This document shows positions 7,527 to 17,247 of a stretch of 64,000 bases of DNA, in pieces. Within the stretch, counting starts at the first letter, position 1; the number at the start of each line of letters is the position of its first letter. A program made the translations under genes and the position numbers. Source of the DNA: CANKHA01 sp963750965 (GTDB lineage Bacteria; Pseudomonadota; Alphaproteobacteria; Rhizobiales; Xanthobacteraceae); contig CAVVSK010000009.1 of NCBI GenBank assembly GCA_963750965.1, positions 246,051 through 310,050 on the forward strand, in the 5' to 3' direction. The notes under the pieces were generated by a model. It was not told the origin of the DNA, made no database searches, and saw nothing but the letters and a program-made list of their open reading frames with translations.

Positions 7527-9857
7527 ATGATGGCGCGATCAGGTACCGAACTACCGATGGCCAAGGCGGGTGTGCTGCACCCGCCGCCGGGCGAGCATAA
7601 TCCGGTCCGGGCCCGGCAGGGGACGGAGCGCAGCCCGCGGCGCAAGCCGCCCCAAATGCGGCAGTATGACCTGATCGAGCGTGTCCGCCGCTACAATCCC
7701 GATACCGACGAGGCGCTGCTTAACCGCGCTTATGTCTATGCGATGAAGGCCCATGGGGAGCAAACGCGCGCCTCCGGCGACCCCTATTTTTCCCATCCCC
7801 TGGAAGTCGCGGCGATCGTGACGGATCTGAAGCTCGACGATGCCACCATCGCCGCGGCGCTTCTCCACGATACCATCGAGGATACCGAGACCACGCGCGC
7901 GGAAATCGACTCATTATTTGGTCACGACATTGGGGTGTTGGTCGACGGACTGACCAAGCTGAAGAAGCTCGATCTTGTCACCAAGGAAGCGAAGCAGGCG
8001 GAGAACCTGCGCAAGCTGCTGCTTGCCATCGCCGAAGACGTGCGCGTCCTGCTGGTTAAGCTCGCCGACCGGCTGCACAACATGCGCACGATTGAGCACA
8101 TGGCGCCGGAGACGCGCCGGCGCATCGCCGAGGAGACGCTCGATATCTATGCCCCGCTCGCCGGCCGCATGGGCATGCATGAGATGCGCGAAGAGCTGGA
8201 AGATCTGTCGTTTCGGGAGATCAATCCCGAGGCCTATCACGTCGTCACGGAACGCCTGCTCACGCTTGCCGATCGCAATAAGGACCTGATCAGCGAGATC
8301 GAGGAGCAACTCGCCAAGAAGCTAGCGGAACGCGGCTTGCTGCGTGCCAAGGTACACGGGCGGCGAAAGCGCGCCTATTCGATCTGGCACAAGATGGAGC
8401 GTAAATCGGTCGGCTTCGAGCAACTTTCGGATATTTACGGTTTCCGTATCGTGCTTAAGACGGTGGACGAGTGCTATCAAGCACTCGGTATCGTGCATAC
8501 GACTTGGCCGGTAGTGCCCGGGCGCTTTAAGGACTACATCTCAACCCCGAAGCAGAACGATTATCGCTCGATTCAAACGACAGTGGTTGGGCCGGGAAAG
8601 CAGCGGGTTGAACTGCAGATCCGCACCCGCGAGATGGATGAGATCGCAGAATACGGCATCGCTGCGCATGCGCTCTACAAGGATAGCGAAGGCTCTCCGA
8701 CCGAGATGCTATCGCGGGAATCGAGTGCCTATGCGTGGCTGCGCCGCACGATTGAGCTTCTGGCCGAAGGCTCAAACCCCGAGGAATTTCTCGAGCACAC
8801 CAAGCTCGAGCTGTTTCATGACCAGGTCTTCTGCTTTACCCCCAAGGGCAAGCTGATCGCACTGCCGCGCGGCGGCACACCAATCGATTTTGCCTACGCG
8901 GTACATACCGACGTGGGCAACATGGCCGTGGGCTGCAAGATCAACGGTCAAATCTCGCCTCTCGCCTCGCAGCTCAACAACGGCGATGAGGTGGAAATCA
9001 TCACCTCAAAAGCGCAGGTGGCGCCGCCGGCAGCCTGGGAATCCATTGTGGTCACCGGCAAGGCGCGCGCGGCGATCCGGCGGGCAACGCGCGTGGCCAT
9101 ACGGGCCCAATATGCCGGGCTTGGACGGCGCATCGTGGAGCGGCTGTTCCAGCGCGTGAAAATCGAATATTCCGACGACAAATTGCGCGGCGCGCTGCCG
9201 CGCCTGGCACGTGCCTCGATCGACGATGTGATGGCGGCGGTCGGGCGCGGCGAGATGAAAGCCGCAGATGTCGCCCGAGCGATGTATCCGGACTACAAGG
9301 AAGAACGCGCAGCGGCGCGGGCCGCCCAGCCGGCCAAATCCGAAAGCGGCTGGTTCGGGCTGAAACGCGCGAAGTCGCTGAAGTTCAAGGTGCCAAGCGA
9401 GGGCACCCCGCTGCCTATCCGCGGCATCAACAGCGACTTGCCGGTGCGTTTCGCGGCCAACGGCGGCGCGGTGCCAGGCGACCGGATCGTCGGGATTCTC
9501 ACGCCAGGGCAGGGGATCACGATCTACCCGATCCATTCGCCGGTTCTGAAGGACTTCGAGGAAGCGCCGGAACGGTGGCTCGACGTGCAATGGGACATGG
9601 ACGCCGAAAGCCCACAGCGCTTTCCCGCGCGCCTTCAAGTGCAGTCGCTCAACGAGCCCGGCACGCTGGCGCAGATCACCCAGATCATCGCCGATCACGA
9701 CGGCAATATCGATAATATCCACATGACCCGGCGTTCGCCCGACTTCACCGAACTGACCATCGATCTCGAGGTCTATGACCTCCAGCATCTCACTTCGATC
9801 ATCGGGCAATTACGGGCCAAGCCGGTGGTGGCCAAGGTCGTGCGTGTGAATGGGTGA
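7527..9857 (+). CDS. rsh: Bifunctional (p)ppGpp synthetase/hydrolase (RSH)
   Basis: Controls the stringent response by making and degrading (p)ppGpp. The domain order is complete. An N-terminal HD hydrolase has AALLHDTIEDT and KLADRLHNMRT. The synthetase has IYGFRIVLKT, GRFKDYISTPKQNDYRSIQT and VELQIRTREMDEIAEYG. A TGS domain (VFCFTPKGKLIALPRGGTPIDFAYAVH) and a C-terminal ACT domain (LNEPGTLAQITQIIADHDGN) follow. Both catalytic signatures look intact, as expected for the single bifunctional Rel of most alphaproteobacteria. The start is uncertain: ATG 7527 is used here, but the conserved MRQYDLIERV begins at ATG 7656, and TTG 7506 is also open. pdxJ follows after three bases. Confidence 0.96.
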   Translation: MMARSGTELPMAKAGVLHPPPGEHNPVRARQGTERSPRRKPPQMRQYDLIERVRRYNPDTDEALLNRAYVYAMKAHGEQTRASGDPYFSHPLEVAAIVTDLKLDDATIAAALLHDTIEDTETTRAEIDSLFGHDIGVLVDGLTKLKKLDLVTKEAKQAENLRKLLLAIAEDVRVLLVKLADRLHNMRTIEHMAPETRRRIAEETLDIYAPLAGRMGMHEMREELEDLSFREINPEAYHVVTERLLTLADRNKDLISEIEEQLAKKLAERGLLRAKVHGRRKRAYSIWHKMERKSVGFEQLSDIYGFRIVLKTVDECYQALGIVHTTWPVVPGRFKDYISTPKQNDYRSIQTTVVGPGKQRVELQIRTREMDEIAEYGIAAHALYKDSEGSPTEMLSRESSAYAWLRRTIELLAEGSNPEEFLEHTKLELFHDQVFCFTPKGKLIALPRGGTPIDFAYAVHTDVGNMAVGCKINGQISPLASQLNNGDEVEIITSKAQVAPPAAWESIVVTGKARAAIRRATRVAIRAQYAGLGRRIVERLFQRVKIEYSDDKLRGALPRLARASIDDVMAAVGRGEMKAADVARAMYPDYKEERAAARAAQPAKSESGWFGLKRAKSLKFKVPSEGTPLPIRGINSDLPVRFAANGGAVPGDRIVGILTPGQGITIYPIHSPVLKDFEEAPERWLDVQWDMDAESPQRFPARLQVQSLNEPGTLAQITQIIADHDGNIDNIHMTRRSPDFTELTIDLEVYDLQHLTSIIGQLRAKPVVAKVVRVNG

Positions 9858-9860
9858 ACC

Positions 9861-10625
9861 TTGGCGAAAGCTCCGCAGCTCCGTCTCGGCGTGAACATCG
9901 ACCACGTCGCTACTATCCGCAACGCGCGCGGTGGCCGGCATCCGGATCCGGTGCGCGCGGCGAAGCTTGCGATTGAGGCAGGCGCCGACGGCATCACCGC
10001 CCATCTGCGTGAAGACCGGCGCCACATCCTGGATGACGATATTGCGCGATTGAAGGCGGAAATTTCCAAGCCATTGAATTTCGAAATGGCGGCGACAGAG
10101 GAGATGGTGGGCATCGCGCTGCAGACACGACCGCATGCTGCCTGCCTGGTGCCGGAAAAGCGCAGCGAGCGCACGACCGAAGGCGGTCTCGACGTCGCCG
10201 GCCAGCATAATATTCTGGCGCCGGTCGTGGAGAAACTCGGGGGCGCCGGCATCCGCGTCTCCTTGTTTATCGCGGCCGAGCCGCAGCAGATCGAGGCGGC
10301 CGCACGCCTGCGCGCGCCGGTAATAGAAATTCATGTCGGTTCCTGGTGTGAGGCGCTGATGCAGGGCCACGCTGAGGCGGCCGAAGCGGAGTGGACACGT
10401 ATTCGGGAGGGCGCGCGGTTGGCGAAAAGCCTCGGGCTCGAGGTCCATGCGGGTCACGGATTGGATTATGCCAGCGCCCAGACGATTGCGGTTCTACCGG
10501 AAATCGTGGAACTCAATATCGGCCATTTTCTTGTCGGCGAGGCGGTGTTCGACAGCCTTACCGTGGCGGTGAAATTGATGCGCGCCGCCATGGATCGCGG
10601 GCGCGCTAAGGCAGGCAGCGCATGA
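9861..10625 (+). CDS. pdxJ: Pyridoxine 5'-phosphate synthase
   Basis: PdxJ condenses 3-amino-2-oxopropyl phosphate with deoxyxylulose 5-phosphate to form pyridoxine 5'-phosphate in the DXP-dependent vitamin B6 pathway. The 254-residue TIM-barrel protein carries LGVNIDHVATIRNARGG at the N-terminus, GADGITAHLREDRRHI, and the C-terminal VHAGHGLDY and ELNIGHFLVGEA motifs. The start is TTG at 9861, three bases after rsh ends; no ATG is available before the conserved region. Its end overlaps acpS by four bases (ATGA), so the pair is probably translationally coupled. Confidence 0.96.
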   Translation: MAKAPQLRLGVNIDHVATIRNARGGRHPDPVRAAKLAIEAGADGITAHLREDRRHILDDDIARLKAEISKPLNFEMAATEEMVGIALQTRPHAACLVPEKRSERTTEGGLDVAGQHNILAPVVEKLGGAGIRVSLFIAAEPQQIEAAARLRAPVIEIHVGSWCEALMQGHAEAAEAEWTRIREGARLAKSLGLEVHAGHGLDYASAQTIAVLPEIVELNIGHFLVGEAVFDSLTVAVKLMRAAMDRGRAKAGSA

Positions 10626-11026
10626 TTCTCGGCATTGGCTCAGACATCATCGACATCCGGCGGATCGAGCAGACCATCGTGCGTCATGGCGACCGCTTTC
10701 TCGACCGCATCTTTACCGACGTGGAGCGGGCAAAAGCCGAGCGCCGCAAGAACCGGATTGACACCTATGCCAAGCGCTTCGCCGCCAAGGAGGCATGCGC
10801 CAAGGCCCTGGGCACCGGCCTGCGCGCCGGCGTCTTCTGGCGCGACATGGGCGTTGTGAATTTGCCGTCGGGCCGGCCAACCATGCTGCTGACCGGCGGC
10901 GCGCTGGCGCGTCTCAGCGCGATTACCCCGGCCGGGTATGAGGCGCGCATCGATGTGACGATCACCGACGAATATCCCACCGCCCAGGCCTTTGTGGTCA
11001 TTTCCGCAGAGCCCGCAAAGGGCTGA
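10622..11026 (+). CDS. acpS: Holo-[acyl-carrier-protein] synthase
   Basis: AcpS transfers the 4'-phosphopantetheine arm of CoA to acyl carrier protein, activating it for fatty acid synthesis. The 134-residue protein has the metal-binding ILGIGSDIIDIRR segment (Asp8) and the FAAKEACAKALGTG motif containing the second metal ligand Glu, both typical of trimeric AcpS enzymes. The ATG overlaps the pdxJ stop. The rsh-pdxJ-acpS-lepB-rnc-era-recO order is conserved in Rhizobiales. lepB follows after a 140-base gap. Confidence 0.97.
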   Translation: MILGIGSDIIDIRRIEQTIVRHGDRFLDRIFTDVERAKAERRKNRIDTYAKRFAAKEACAKALGTGLRAGVFWRDMGVVNLPSGRPTMLLTGGALARLSAITPAGYEARIDVTITDEYPTAQAFVVISAEPAKG

Positions 11027-11166
11027 AAATGGTCTAACAAAGGTCTCTATCTCTTTCTATTGGCTAGCAAAAAAGACGTGCGAGTGGGAGGCCGTAGGTT
11101 TCGTTGCACGGCTTCCGGCCAACAGCTACAAGTGCCCGGGTTTCGCGAATAAAGGACGAAAGGCGA

Positions 11167-11931
11167 ATGAGCGTGACGACCGCAAAACGCAAGGAAGGCG
11201 GCATCGCCGAAACGGTGAGGGTGATCATTCACGCGCTCCTTATCGCATTGGTGATCCGCACTTTCCTGTTCCAGCCTTTCAACATTCCCTCGGGCTCGAT
11301 GAAAGAGACGCTGCTGGTCGGCGACTATCTTTTCGTCTCGAAGTACAGCTATGGCTACAGCCATTATTCGCTGCCGTTTTCACCGCCGCTATTCAGCGGC
11401 CGCATCTGGTCATCCGAGCCGGAGCGTGGCGACGTGGTGGTATTCCGGCTGCCGAAGGATGACTCCACCGATTACATCAAGCGCGTGATCGGCTTTCCCG
11501 GCGATCGCATCCAAGTCATTCGGGGCGTGCTGAACATCAATGGTCAGCCGGTAAAGCGCGAACGGATGGACGATTATCTCGACACCGAGGAGGGCTCCGC
11601 GACGCGCGTGAAGCGATGGCGCGAAACGCTGCCGAACCGAGAGGCTGGAGAACCAGGCGTGACCTATACGACGTTGGATCTTGTCGACTCCGGCTACAGC
11701 GACAATACCGACGTGTTTGTCGTGCCGCCCGGGCATTACTTCATGATGGGCGATAATCGCGACAATTCAACCGACAGCCGCTTCCCACAGGTTGGCTACG
11801 TGCCGTTCGAGAATATCATCGGCAAAGCTCAGATTATTTTCTTCTCCATCGGCGAAGGTGAGCGCCCCTGGCACTTCTGGCGCTGGCCCTGGGCGGTGCG
11901 CTGGAACCGGCTGTTCGCGCTGGTCAGATGA
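11167..11931 (+). CDS. lepB: Signal peptidase I
   Basis: Inner-membrane serine protease that removes signal peptides from Sec- and Tat-exported proteins. The 254-residue product begins with one membrane segment (about residues 17-36), followed by PSGSMKETL with the nucleophile Ser44 and DYIKRVIGFPGD with the general base Lys105. The C-terminal MGDNRDNSTDSR box completes the Ser/Lys protease signature. ATG 11167 follows AAAGGACGAAAGGCGA; an ATG-free extension further upstream has no ribosome site. The stop overlaps the rnc start by four bases. Confidence 0.96.
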   Translation: MSVTTAKRKEGGIAETVRVIIHALLIALVIRTFLFQPFNIPSGSMKETLLVGDYLFVSKYSYGYSHYSLPFSPPLFSGRIWSSEPERGDVVVFRLPKDDSTDYIKRVIGFPGDRIQVIRGVLNINGQPVKRERMDDYLDTEEGSATRVKRWRETLPNREAGEPGVTYTTLDLVDSGYSDNTDVFVVPPGHYFMMGDNRDNSTDSRFPQVGYVPFENIIGKAQIIFFSIGEGERPWHFWRWPWAVRWNRLFALVR

Positions 11932-12731
11932 AGCGGAAGAAAGAGAGAGCTTCCTCCGCGCCGGCGGCTTCCGGCAAGACCGAAAGCGGCGCGTCCACAG
12001 TATCCAATCCGGCACCGCGCAAGCGCCGGCGCAAGGGCACGGGCGCGCTGGAGGACCGTATCGGCTACCGTTTCGAGGACGCCGATCTTCTGGATTGCGC
12101 GCTAACGCATATCTCCGCGTTGACCGGTCCGCTCAATCGGGTGGGCAGTTACCAGCGTCTTGAATTTTTGGGCGACCACGTGCTCGGCCTCGTAATCTCC
12201 GACATGCTGTTTCGCAATTTTCCCAAGGCGAACGAAGGCGAGCTGTCCCGTCGGCTGGCCGACCTTGTCCGCAAGGAAACTTGCGCCGAAATGGCCCGCG
12301 AGCTCGATCTTGGCGCCATTATCCGGCTCGGTTCTTCGGAAGCTGGATCCGGCGGCCGTTCGCGCGATGCCATCCTGGCGGATGTCTGCGAGTCACTGAT
12401 CGGCGCGGTCTTCCTCGACGGCGGCTATCCGGCCGCCGCAACGTTCGTAGAAAGAATCTGGAGTGAGCGCATGCGTACGCCGGTGCGCCCGCTACGCGAC
12501 CCAAAGACCACCCTGCAGGAATGGGCGCAAGGACGCGGCCTGCCTACTCCGACCTACCGCGAGGTCGGCCGCTCGGGTCCGCACCACAGCCCGGAATTCC
12601 GCATTGCCGTTGAACTTCCCCAGCTTGCGCCGGCGGAAGGCAGCGGCCGCTCCAAGCGCGCCGCGGAACAGGCTGCCGCCCAAGCGCTTTTGCAGCGCGA
12701 GGGTGTGACGGCAGACCCTGGCAATGGCTGA
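11928..12731 (+). CDS. rnc: Ribonuclease III
   Basis: Double-stranded RNA endonuclease that processes rRNA precursors and regulatory RNA duplexes. After a 35-residue basic N-terminal extension, the RNase III domain shows YQRLEFLGDHVLGLVISDML, the nine-residue signature with the catalytic acidic residues; His replaces the usual Ser in LEFLGDSVL. A second catalytic motif follows in DVCESLIGAVFLDGGY. The C-terminal double-stranded-RNA-binding domain (about residues 185-262) starts at KTTLQEWAQGRG. The ATG overlaps lepB by four bases and the stop overlaps era by eight, so the three genes are likely coupled. Confidence 0.96.
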   Translation: MKRKKERASSAPAASGKTESGASTVSNPAPRKRRRKGTGALEDRIGYRFEDADLLDCALTHISALTGPLNRVGSYQRLEFLGDHVLGLVISDMLFRNFPKANEGELSRRLADLVRKETCAEMARELDLGAIIRLGSSEAGSGGRSRDAILADVCESLIGAVFLDGGYPAAATFVERIWSERMRTPVRPLRDPKTTLQEWAQGRGLPTPTYREVGRSGPHHSPEFRIAVELPQLAPAEGSGRSKRAAEQAAAQALLQREGVTADPGNG

Positions 12732-13638
12732 CCACCCCACGGAAGCAACGCGGAGCGGATTCGTTGCGCTGATTGGCGCGCCCAATGCCGGCAAATCGAC
12801 GCTTCTGAATACGCTCGTTGGCTCCAAGGTGACGATCGTCTCCCACAAGGTGCAGACCACGCGCGCGCTGGTGCGCGGCATTGCCGTTGAAGGAAGCGTC
12901 CAGCTCATTTTCGTTGACACGCCCGGCATCTTCGCGCCCAAGCGCCGGCTTGACCGCGCGATGGTTACCAGCGCTTGGAGCGGCGCGCATGACGCCGATG
13001 TGGTTGCGGTGCTGATCGACGCGCGCAAGGGTCTCGACGAAGAAGCAGACGCTCTCCTGACAGGCCTTGCGGAGGTGCGGCAGCCAAAATTGCTGCTGCT
13101 GAACAAGATCGACCTGGTGGAGCGGGAGAAATTGCTGGCGTTAGCCAAGGCCGCCAACGACCGAGTGCTCTTCGCCGCTACCTTCATGATCTCTGCGCTC
13201 TCCGGCGACGGCGTCAGCGATGCAAAACGCTGGCTGGCGGAAAAGATGCCGCCGGGACCATGGCTTTATCCGCCCGACCAGATGTCGGATGCGCCCTTGC
13301 GGCAGCTCGCCGCCGAGATCACGCGCGAAAAGCTCTTCCATCGGCTACACCAGGAACTGCCTTACCAGTCGACAGTGGAGACCGAGAGCTGGAAAGAATT
13401 GCGGGACGGCTCAGTGCGGATCGAGCAGACGATCTATGTGGAGCGGGAAAGCCAGCGCAAGATCGTGCTTGGCAAGGGTGGCACCAGCATTAAGGCAATT
13501 GGCGCCGCCGCGCGCAGGGAGATTGCCGAGATCGCCGAAAAGCCGGTGCATCTCTTTCTGTTTGTGAAGGTGCGTGAAGGCTGGGGCGACGATCCGGAAC
13601 GCTACCGGGGCATGGGACTGGAATTCCCGAAGGAGTAG
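12724..13638 (+). CDS. era: GTPase Era
   Basis: Ras-like GTPase that binds the 3' end of 16S rRNA and helps 30S subunit maturation. The 304-residue protein has the G1 loop GAPNAGKST (about residues 18-26), the switch region VQTTRALVRG, G3 DTPGIF and G4 NKID. A C-terminal KH domain carries the RNA-binding GKGGTSIKAIG segment. The start lies within the last codons of rnc (eight-base overlap), a link that suits their shared role in rRNA maturation. recO follows after nine bases. Confidence 0.97.
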   Translation: MADHPTEATRSGFVALIGAPNAGKSTLLNTLVGSKVTIVSHKVQTTRALVRGIAVEGSVQLIFVDTPGIFAPKRRLDRAMVTSAWSGAHDADVVAVLIDARKGLDEEADALLTGLAEVRQPKLLLLNKIDLVEREKLLALAKAANDRVLFAATFMISALSGDGVSDAKRWLAEKMPPGPWLYPPDQMSDAPLRQLAAEITREKLFHRLHQELPYQSTVETESWKELRDGSVRIEQTIYVERESQRKIVLGKGGTSIKAIGAAARREIAEIAEKPVHLFLFVKVREGWGDDPERYRGMGLEFPKE

Positions 13639-13647
13639 GCTGCGCTC

Positions 13648-14385
13648 ATGCAATGGGCCGATGAAGGTATCGTGCTTGGGGTCAAACGGCACGGCGAGGC
13701 GAGCGTTATCGTCGAGCTAATGACGCGCGAGCATGGGCGCCACCTCGGTCTGGTGCGTGGTGGCACTGGCTCGCGCATGCGCCCGATCCTGCAGCCAGGC
13801 AACAGCGTGGCGGCGACTTGGCGGGCTCGGCTCGACGAGCATCTGGGCAATTACACGCTGGAAGGCACGCGGCTGCGCTCCTCGCTTTTCCTAGGTGCCT
13901 CGCATGGCGTTTATGGCCTGACGCATCTGGCAGCGCTCACGCGGCTCTTGCCGGAGCGCGATCCGCATCGTGATGTCTATGAGGTGCTGGAGGCCATTCT
14001 GGAGCAGCTCGACGACGTCGCAAGGGCGGGCCCGCTGGTGGCGCGCTTTGAGCTCATGCTGCTGGCTGAACTCGGCTTCGGCCTCGATCTCTCGCAATGC
14101 GCGGCGACCGGCGGCACTGCCGATCTGGCCTTTGTGTCGCCGAAATCGGGCAGGGCGGTATCACGCGATGCCGGACAGCCCTGGCAGGACAAGTTGATGC
14201 TCCTGCCGGCTTTCCTCACCGCTCAGGATGAAGAAAAGCCATCGGCGATGGATGTCGCCAATGGCTTCGAAATCACGGGCTTCTTTCTTGCCCGGCATTT
14301 GTTTGAACCACGCGGCGTTGAGATACCGGAAGCGCGGCGACAATTCATCGCCGCGATCCTGCGCGCTCTTCCGAGCGCCGCGTGA
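13648..14385 (+). CDS. recO: DNA repair protein RecO
   Basis: RecO works with RecR to load RecA onto SSB-coated single-stranded DNA in the RecFOR recombination pathway. The 245-residue product has the N-terminal OB-fold opening MQWADEGIVLGVKRHGEASVIVELMT and the helical C-terminal region containing FELMLLAELGFGLDLSQCAATG. Only one Cys of the usual zinc-binding set is visible, as in many alphaproteobacterial RecO proteins. It is the last gene of the rsh-recO block and converges on a minus-strand secreted-protein gene. Confidence 0.94.
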   Translation: MQWADEGIVLGVKRHGEASVIVELMTREHGRHLGLVRGGTGSRMRPILQPGNSVAATWRARLDEHLGNYTLEGTRLRSSLFLGASHGVYGLTHLAALTRLLPERDPHRDVYEVLEAILEQLDDVARAGPLVARFELMLLAELGFGLDLSQCAATGGTADLAFVSPKSGRAVSRDAGQPWQDKLMLLPAFLTAQDEEKPSAMDVANGFEITGFFLARHLFEPRGVEIPEARRQFIAAILRALPSAA

Positions 14386-14410
14386 AAGCCTTAGGCTCTC
14401 GCCGGCGCTA

Positions 14411-14815
14411 TTAGCGCCGGTGGTGGCCACGATGAACGTGCCGGTGAACGACGGTACGATGACCGCCATATCCGTAGCCACCGCCCCACCAACCGCCGTA
14501 ACCGAGACCGATTCCAACGGTCGGCCCGTAGCCGTAATAGCCGCCGTAATACGGATAGCCGCCGTAACCGTAATACGGATAGCCGCCGTAACCGTAGCCT
14601 CCGCCATAAGCCACCCGGCGGTGCGCATAGCACACCAGCCTGCCATTCGCCGAGCGGTAACAGCGATGCCGGATCGGCTCCGCTACGTTTACGCCTTCGG
14701 TGGCGAGCCGCACGCCCGCGGGAGCCGTGAGTGTCATTGCGTTGGCGCCGCTCGTCAGGAAAGCTCCTGCCGACAAAATCGTCGCCGCCGCTGCTGCAAC
14801 AAGGGTTTTGCGCAT
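14411..14815 (-). CDS. Secreted Gly/Tyr-rich repeat protein
   Basis: A 134-residue exported protein with a clear Sec signal peptide (MRKTLVAAAAATILSAGAF, cleavage near ANA). The mature part has about 35 ordinary residues including two cysteines (RHRCYRSANGRLVCYAHRR), then a Gly/Tyr/Pro-rich stretch of GGYPYYG-type repeats, ending in a His/Arg-rich tail. Small cell-envelope proteins of this layout are frequent in Bradyrhizobium relatives, and their function is not established. The His/Tyr-rich tail could bind metal, but that is inference. AAGGAGA lies just upstream of the ATG. It converges with recO. Confidence 0.82.
   Translation of the reverse strand: MRKTLVAAAAATILSAGAFLTSGANAMTLTAPAGVRLATEGVNVAEPIRHRCYRSANGRLVCYAHRRVAYGGGYGYGGYPYYGYGGYPYYGGYYGYGPTVGIGLGYGGWWGGGYGYGGHRTVVHRHVHRGHHRR
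14540..14600. repeat. In-gene tandem repeat encoding GGYPYYG units
   Basis: Imperfect direct repeats of an 18- to 24-base unit (plus-strand reading GCCGCCGTAACCGTAATACG) lie inside the Gly/Tyr-rich secreted protein gene and encode its GYGGYPYY blocks. The copy number is likely to vary between strains through slippage. Confidence 0.75.
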
Positions 14816-14985
14816 TTATCTCTCCTTGGTTCGGCCGATCCGAACCCCATTTGTTGTCGTCGCCGTAACTACTTAATGGCGAAGACCGAACTCAGTTCCC
14901 AATTTAGCGCCTTTGAGCCTGAACGCGCCCCAATTGGGCCGTTCATCACTTGTTCAGGTAACGGCCCTGCGTTAACCCATCCCCC

Positions 14986-17245
14986 ATGGGCAAAAGATCG
15001 ATTCCCCCTGAGCATAATGACGTGCAGGAGATTGCGCTGCGCGAGGCACTGGAGGAGCGCTACCTCGCCTATGCGCTATCCACCATCATGCATCGTGCGT
15101 TGCCGGATGCCAGGGATGGGTTGAAACCGGTACACCGGCGGCTGCTGTTCGCCATGCGGCAATTGCGGCTAGACCCCGGCGCGGGATTCAAGAAATGCGC
15201 GCGCGTTGTCGGTGACGTCATCGGCAAATTCCATCCGCATGGTGACCAGGCGGTCTACGACGCGCTGGTGCGGCTGGCGCAGGAATTTGCCCAGCGCTAT
15301 CCGCTGGTAGACGGGCAGGGCAATTTCGGCAATATCGACGGCGATAACCCCGCCGCGATGCGTTACACCGAGGCGCGCCTGACGGAAGTCGCGCGGCTTC
15401 TGATCGACGGCATCGACGAAAATGCCGTGGATTTCCGTCCGACCTATGACGGCGGCGACGAAGAGCCGGTAGTGCTGCCGGCGGCCTTTCCCAATCTGCT
15501 CGCCAACGGCTCACAGGGTATTGCCGTCGGCATGGCCACCGCGATCCCGCCGCATAACGCGGCAGAGCTGTGCGATGCGGCTCTGCATTTGATCGATAAT
15601 CCAAATACCCGCAGCCGCACGCTTTTGAAATACGTGCAGGGTCCAGACTTTCCGACCGGAGGCGTGATCGTCGATCCGCGCGAGGTCATCGCCGAAGCCT
15701 ATGCGACCGGCCGCGGCTCGTTCCGCGTGCGTGCGCGCTGGAACCAGGAAGACACCGGGCGCGGCACCTATGTGGTCGTGATCACCGAAATCCCCTGGCT
15801 GGTGCAGAAGTCACGCCTGGTGGAGAAGATCGCCGAGCTGCTGAACGCCAAGAAGCTTCCGCTGGTGGCGGACGTGCGTGACGAGTTCAACGGAGGACGT
15901 GCGCCTGATCATCGAGCCGCGCTCGCGCACGGTCGATCCCGCGCTGCTGATGGAAAGCCTGTTCAAGCTGACGGAACTGGAAAGCCGGGTTCCGCTCAAC
16001 ATGAACGTGCTGTCCAAGGGCCGCGTGCCGAAGGTCATGGGCCTGGCAGATGTGCTGCGCGAATGGCTCGACCACCGTCGCGAGGTCTTGCAGCGCCGCT
16101 CGCGCCATCGCCTCGACGCCATCGAGCATCGGCTGGAAGTGCTGGGCGGCTATCTCATCGCCTATCTGAACCTCGACAAGGTGATCAAGATCATCCGCAA
16201 TCAGGATGAGCCCAAACCCGTCCTGATGAAGAGCTTCAAGCTCACCGACGTGCAGGCTGAGGCGATCCTTAACATGCGGCTGCGCAATCTGCGCAAACTC
16301 GAGGAGATAGAGATCCGCGCCGAGGACAAGGCGCTGCGCACGGAAAAGAAAGAACTGCAAAAGGTACTCGGCTCGGAATCCGAGCAGTGGAAGCTTATCG
16401 CCGGGCAGATCAAGGAAGTGCGTGCCGCCTTTGGGCCGAAGACCGCGCTCGGCAAGCGCCGCACGCAATTCGCCGAGGCACCCGAGCATGACCTCGCCGC
16501 GATCGAAGAGGCGCTGGTCGAACGCGAGCCGATCACCGTTGTGGTCTCGGAAAAAGGCTGGATCCGCGCCTTGCGCGGTCATGTGACCGATCTCTCCGGC
16601 GTTGCCTTCAAAACGGATGACGCGCTGAAATTCGCCTTTCCGGCGGAGACCACGTCCAAATGTCTGGTATTCGCGACCAACGGCCGCTTCTACACTCTCG
16701 ACGCGGCAAAGCTGCCGGGCGGGCGCGGTCATGGCGAGCCGATCCGGCTGTTTATCGATCTGGAGCAGGAAAGCGATCTTATTTCGGTGGAGCCGTTCAA
16801 TGGCGGGCGCAAATTCCTGATCGCGGCCCATGACGGGCGCGGCTTCATCGTTCCGGAAGACGAGTGCCTGGCCAATACCCGCAAGGGCAAGCAGATACTT
16901 AACGTCAAAATGCCGAACGAGGCGCGCGCGCTGACGCCGATCGAGGGCGAACTGGTGGCCAGCGTCGGCGAAAATCGAAAAATGCTGATCTTCCCGCTGG
17001 ATCAGGTACCGGAAATGACGCGCGGTCGCGGCGTGCGGGTGCAGCGCTACAAGGACGGCGGGTTGTCTGACGTGAAGACCTTCAAGGCCGGGGAGGGGCT
17101 TACCTGGATAGACAGCGCGGGAAGGACGTTCACGCTGACGCTGAAGGAATTGGCCGACTGGCGTGGCAACCGCGCCGATGCGGGACGGCTGGCGCCGAAG
17201 GGCTTTCCCAAAAATAACAAGTTCGGCCGCGCGCCCGGCGGCTAG
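14986..17245 (+). pseudogene. parC: DNA topoisomerase IV subunit A, interrupted by a one-base frameshift
   Basis: ParC is the cutting subunit of topoisomerase IV, which unlinks daughter chromosomes. Two overlapping frames together cover a full-length protein (about 752 codons). The first (from ATG 14986) holds the N-terminal breakage-reunion domain with DGLKPVHRRLLFAM and the active-site Tyr in AMRYTEARL. It is correct up to VADVRDE at about 15885. The second resumes with STEDVRLIIEPRSR and runs to 17245 through the coiled coil and beta-propeller domain. Removing one T from the TTC at 15886-15888 restores one frame. Because parC is normally essential, a sequencing or assembly insertion is more likely than a dead gene. 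The coding quality on both sides looks normal. Confidence 0.93.
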
Positions 17246-17247
17246 GG

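Noticed and set aside
9006..9809. A 267-codon minus-strand frame opposite rsh
   Set aside because: Shadow of the rsh 3' half; composition not typical of a protein.
14228..15124. A 298-codon plus-strand frame across recO, the secreted protein gene and parC
   Set aside because: It crosses three supported genes in wrong frames and encodes Ala/Val/Thr repeats from the antisense of the Gly/Tyr repeats.
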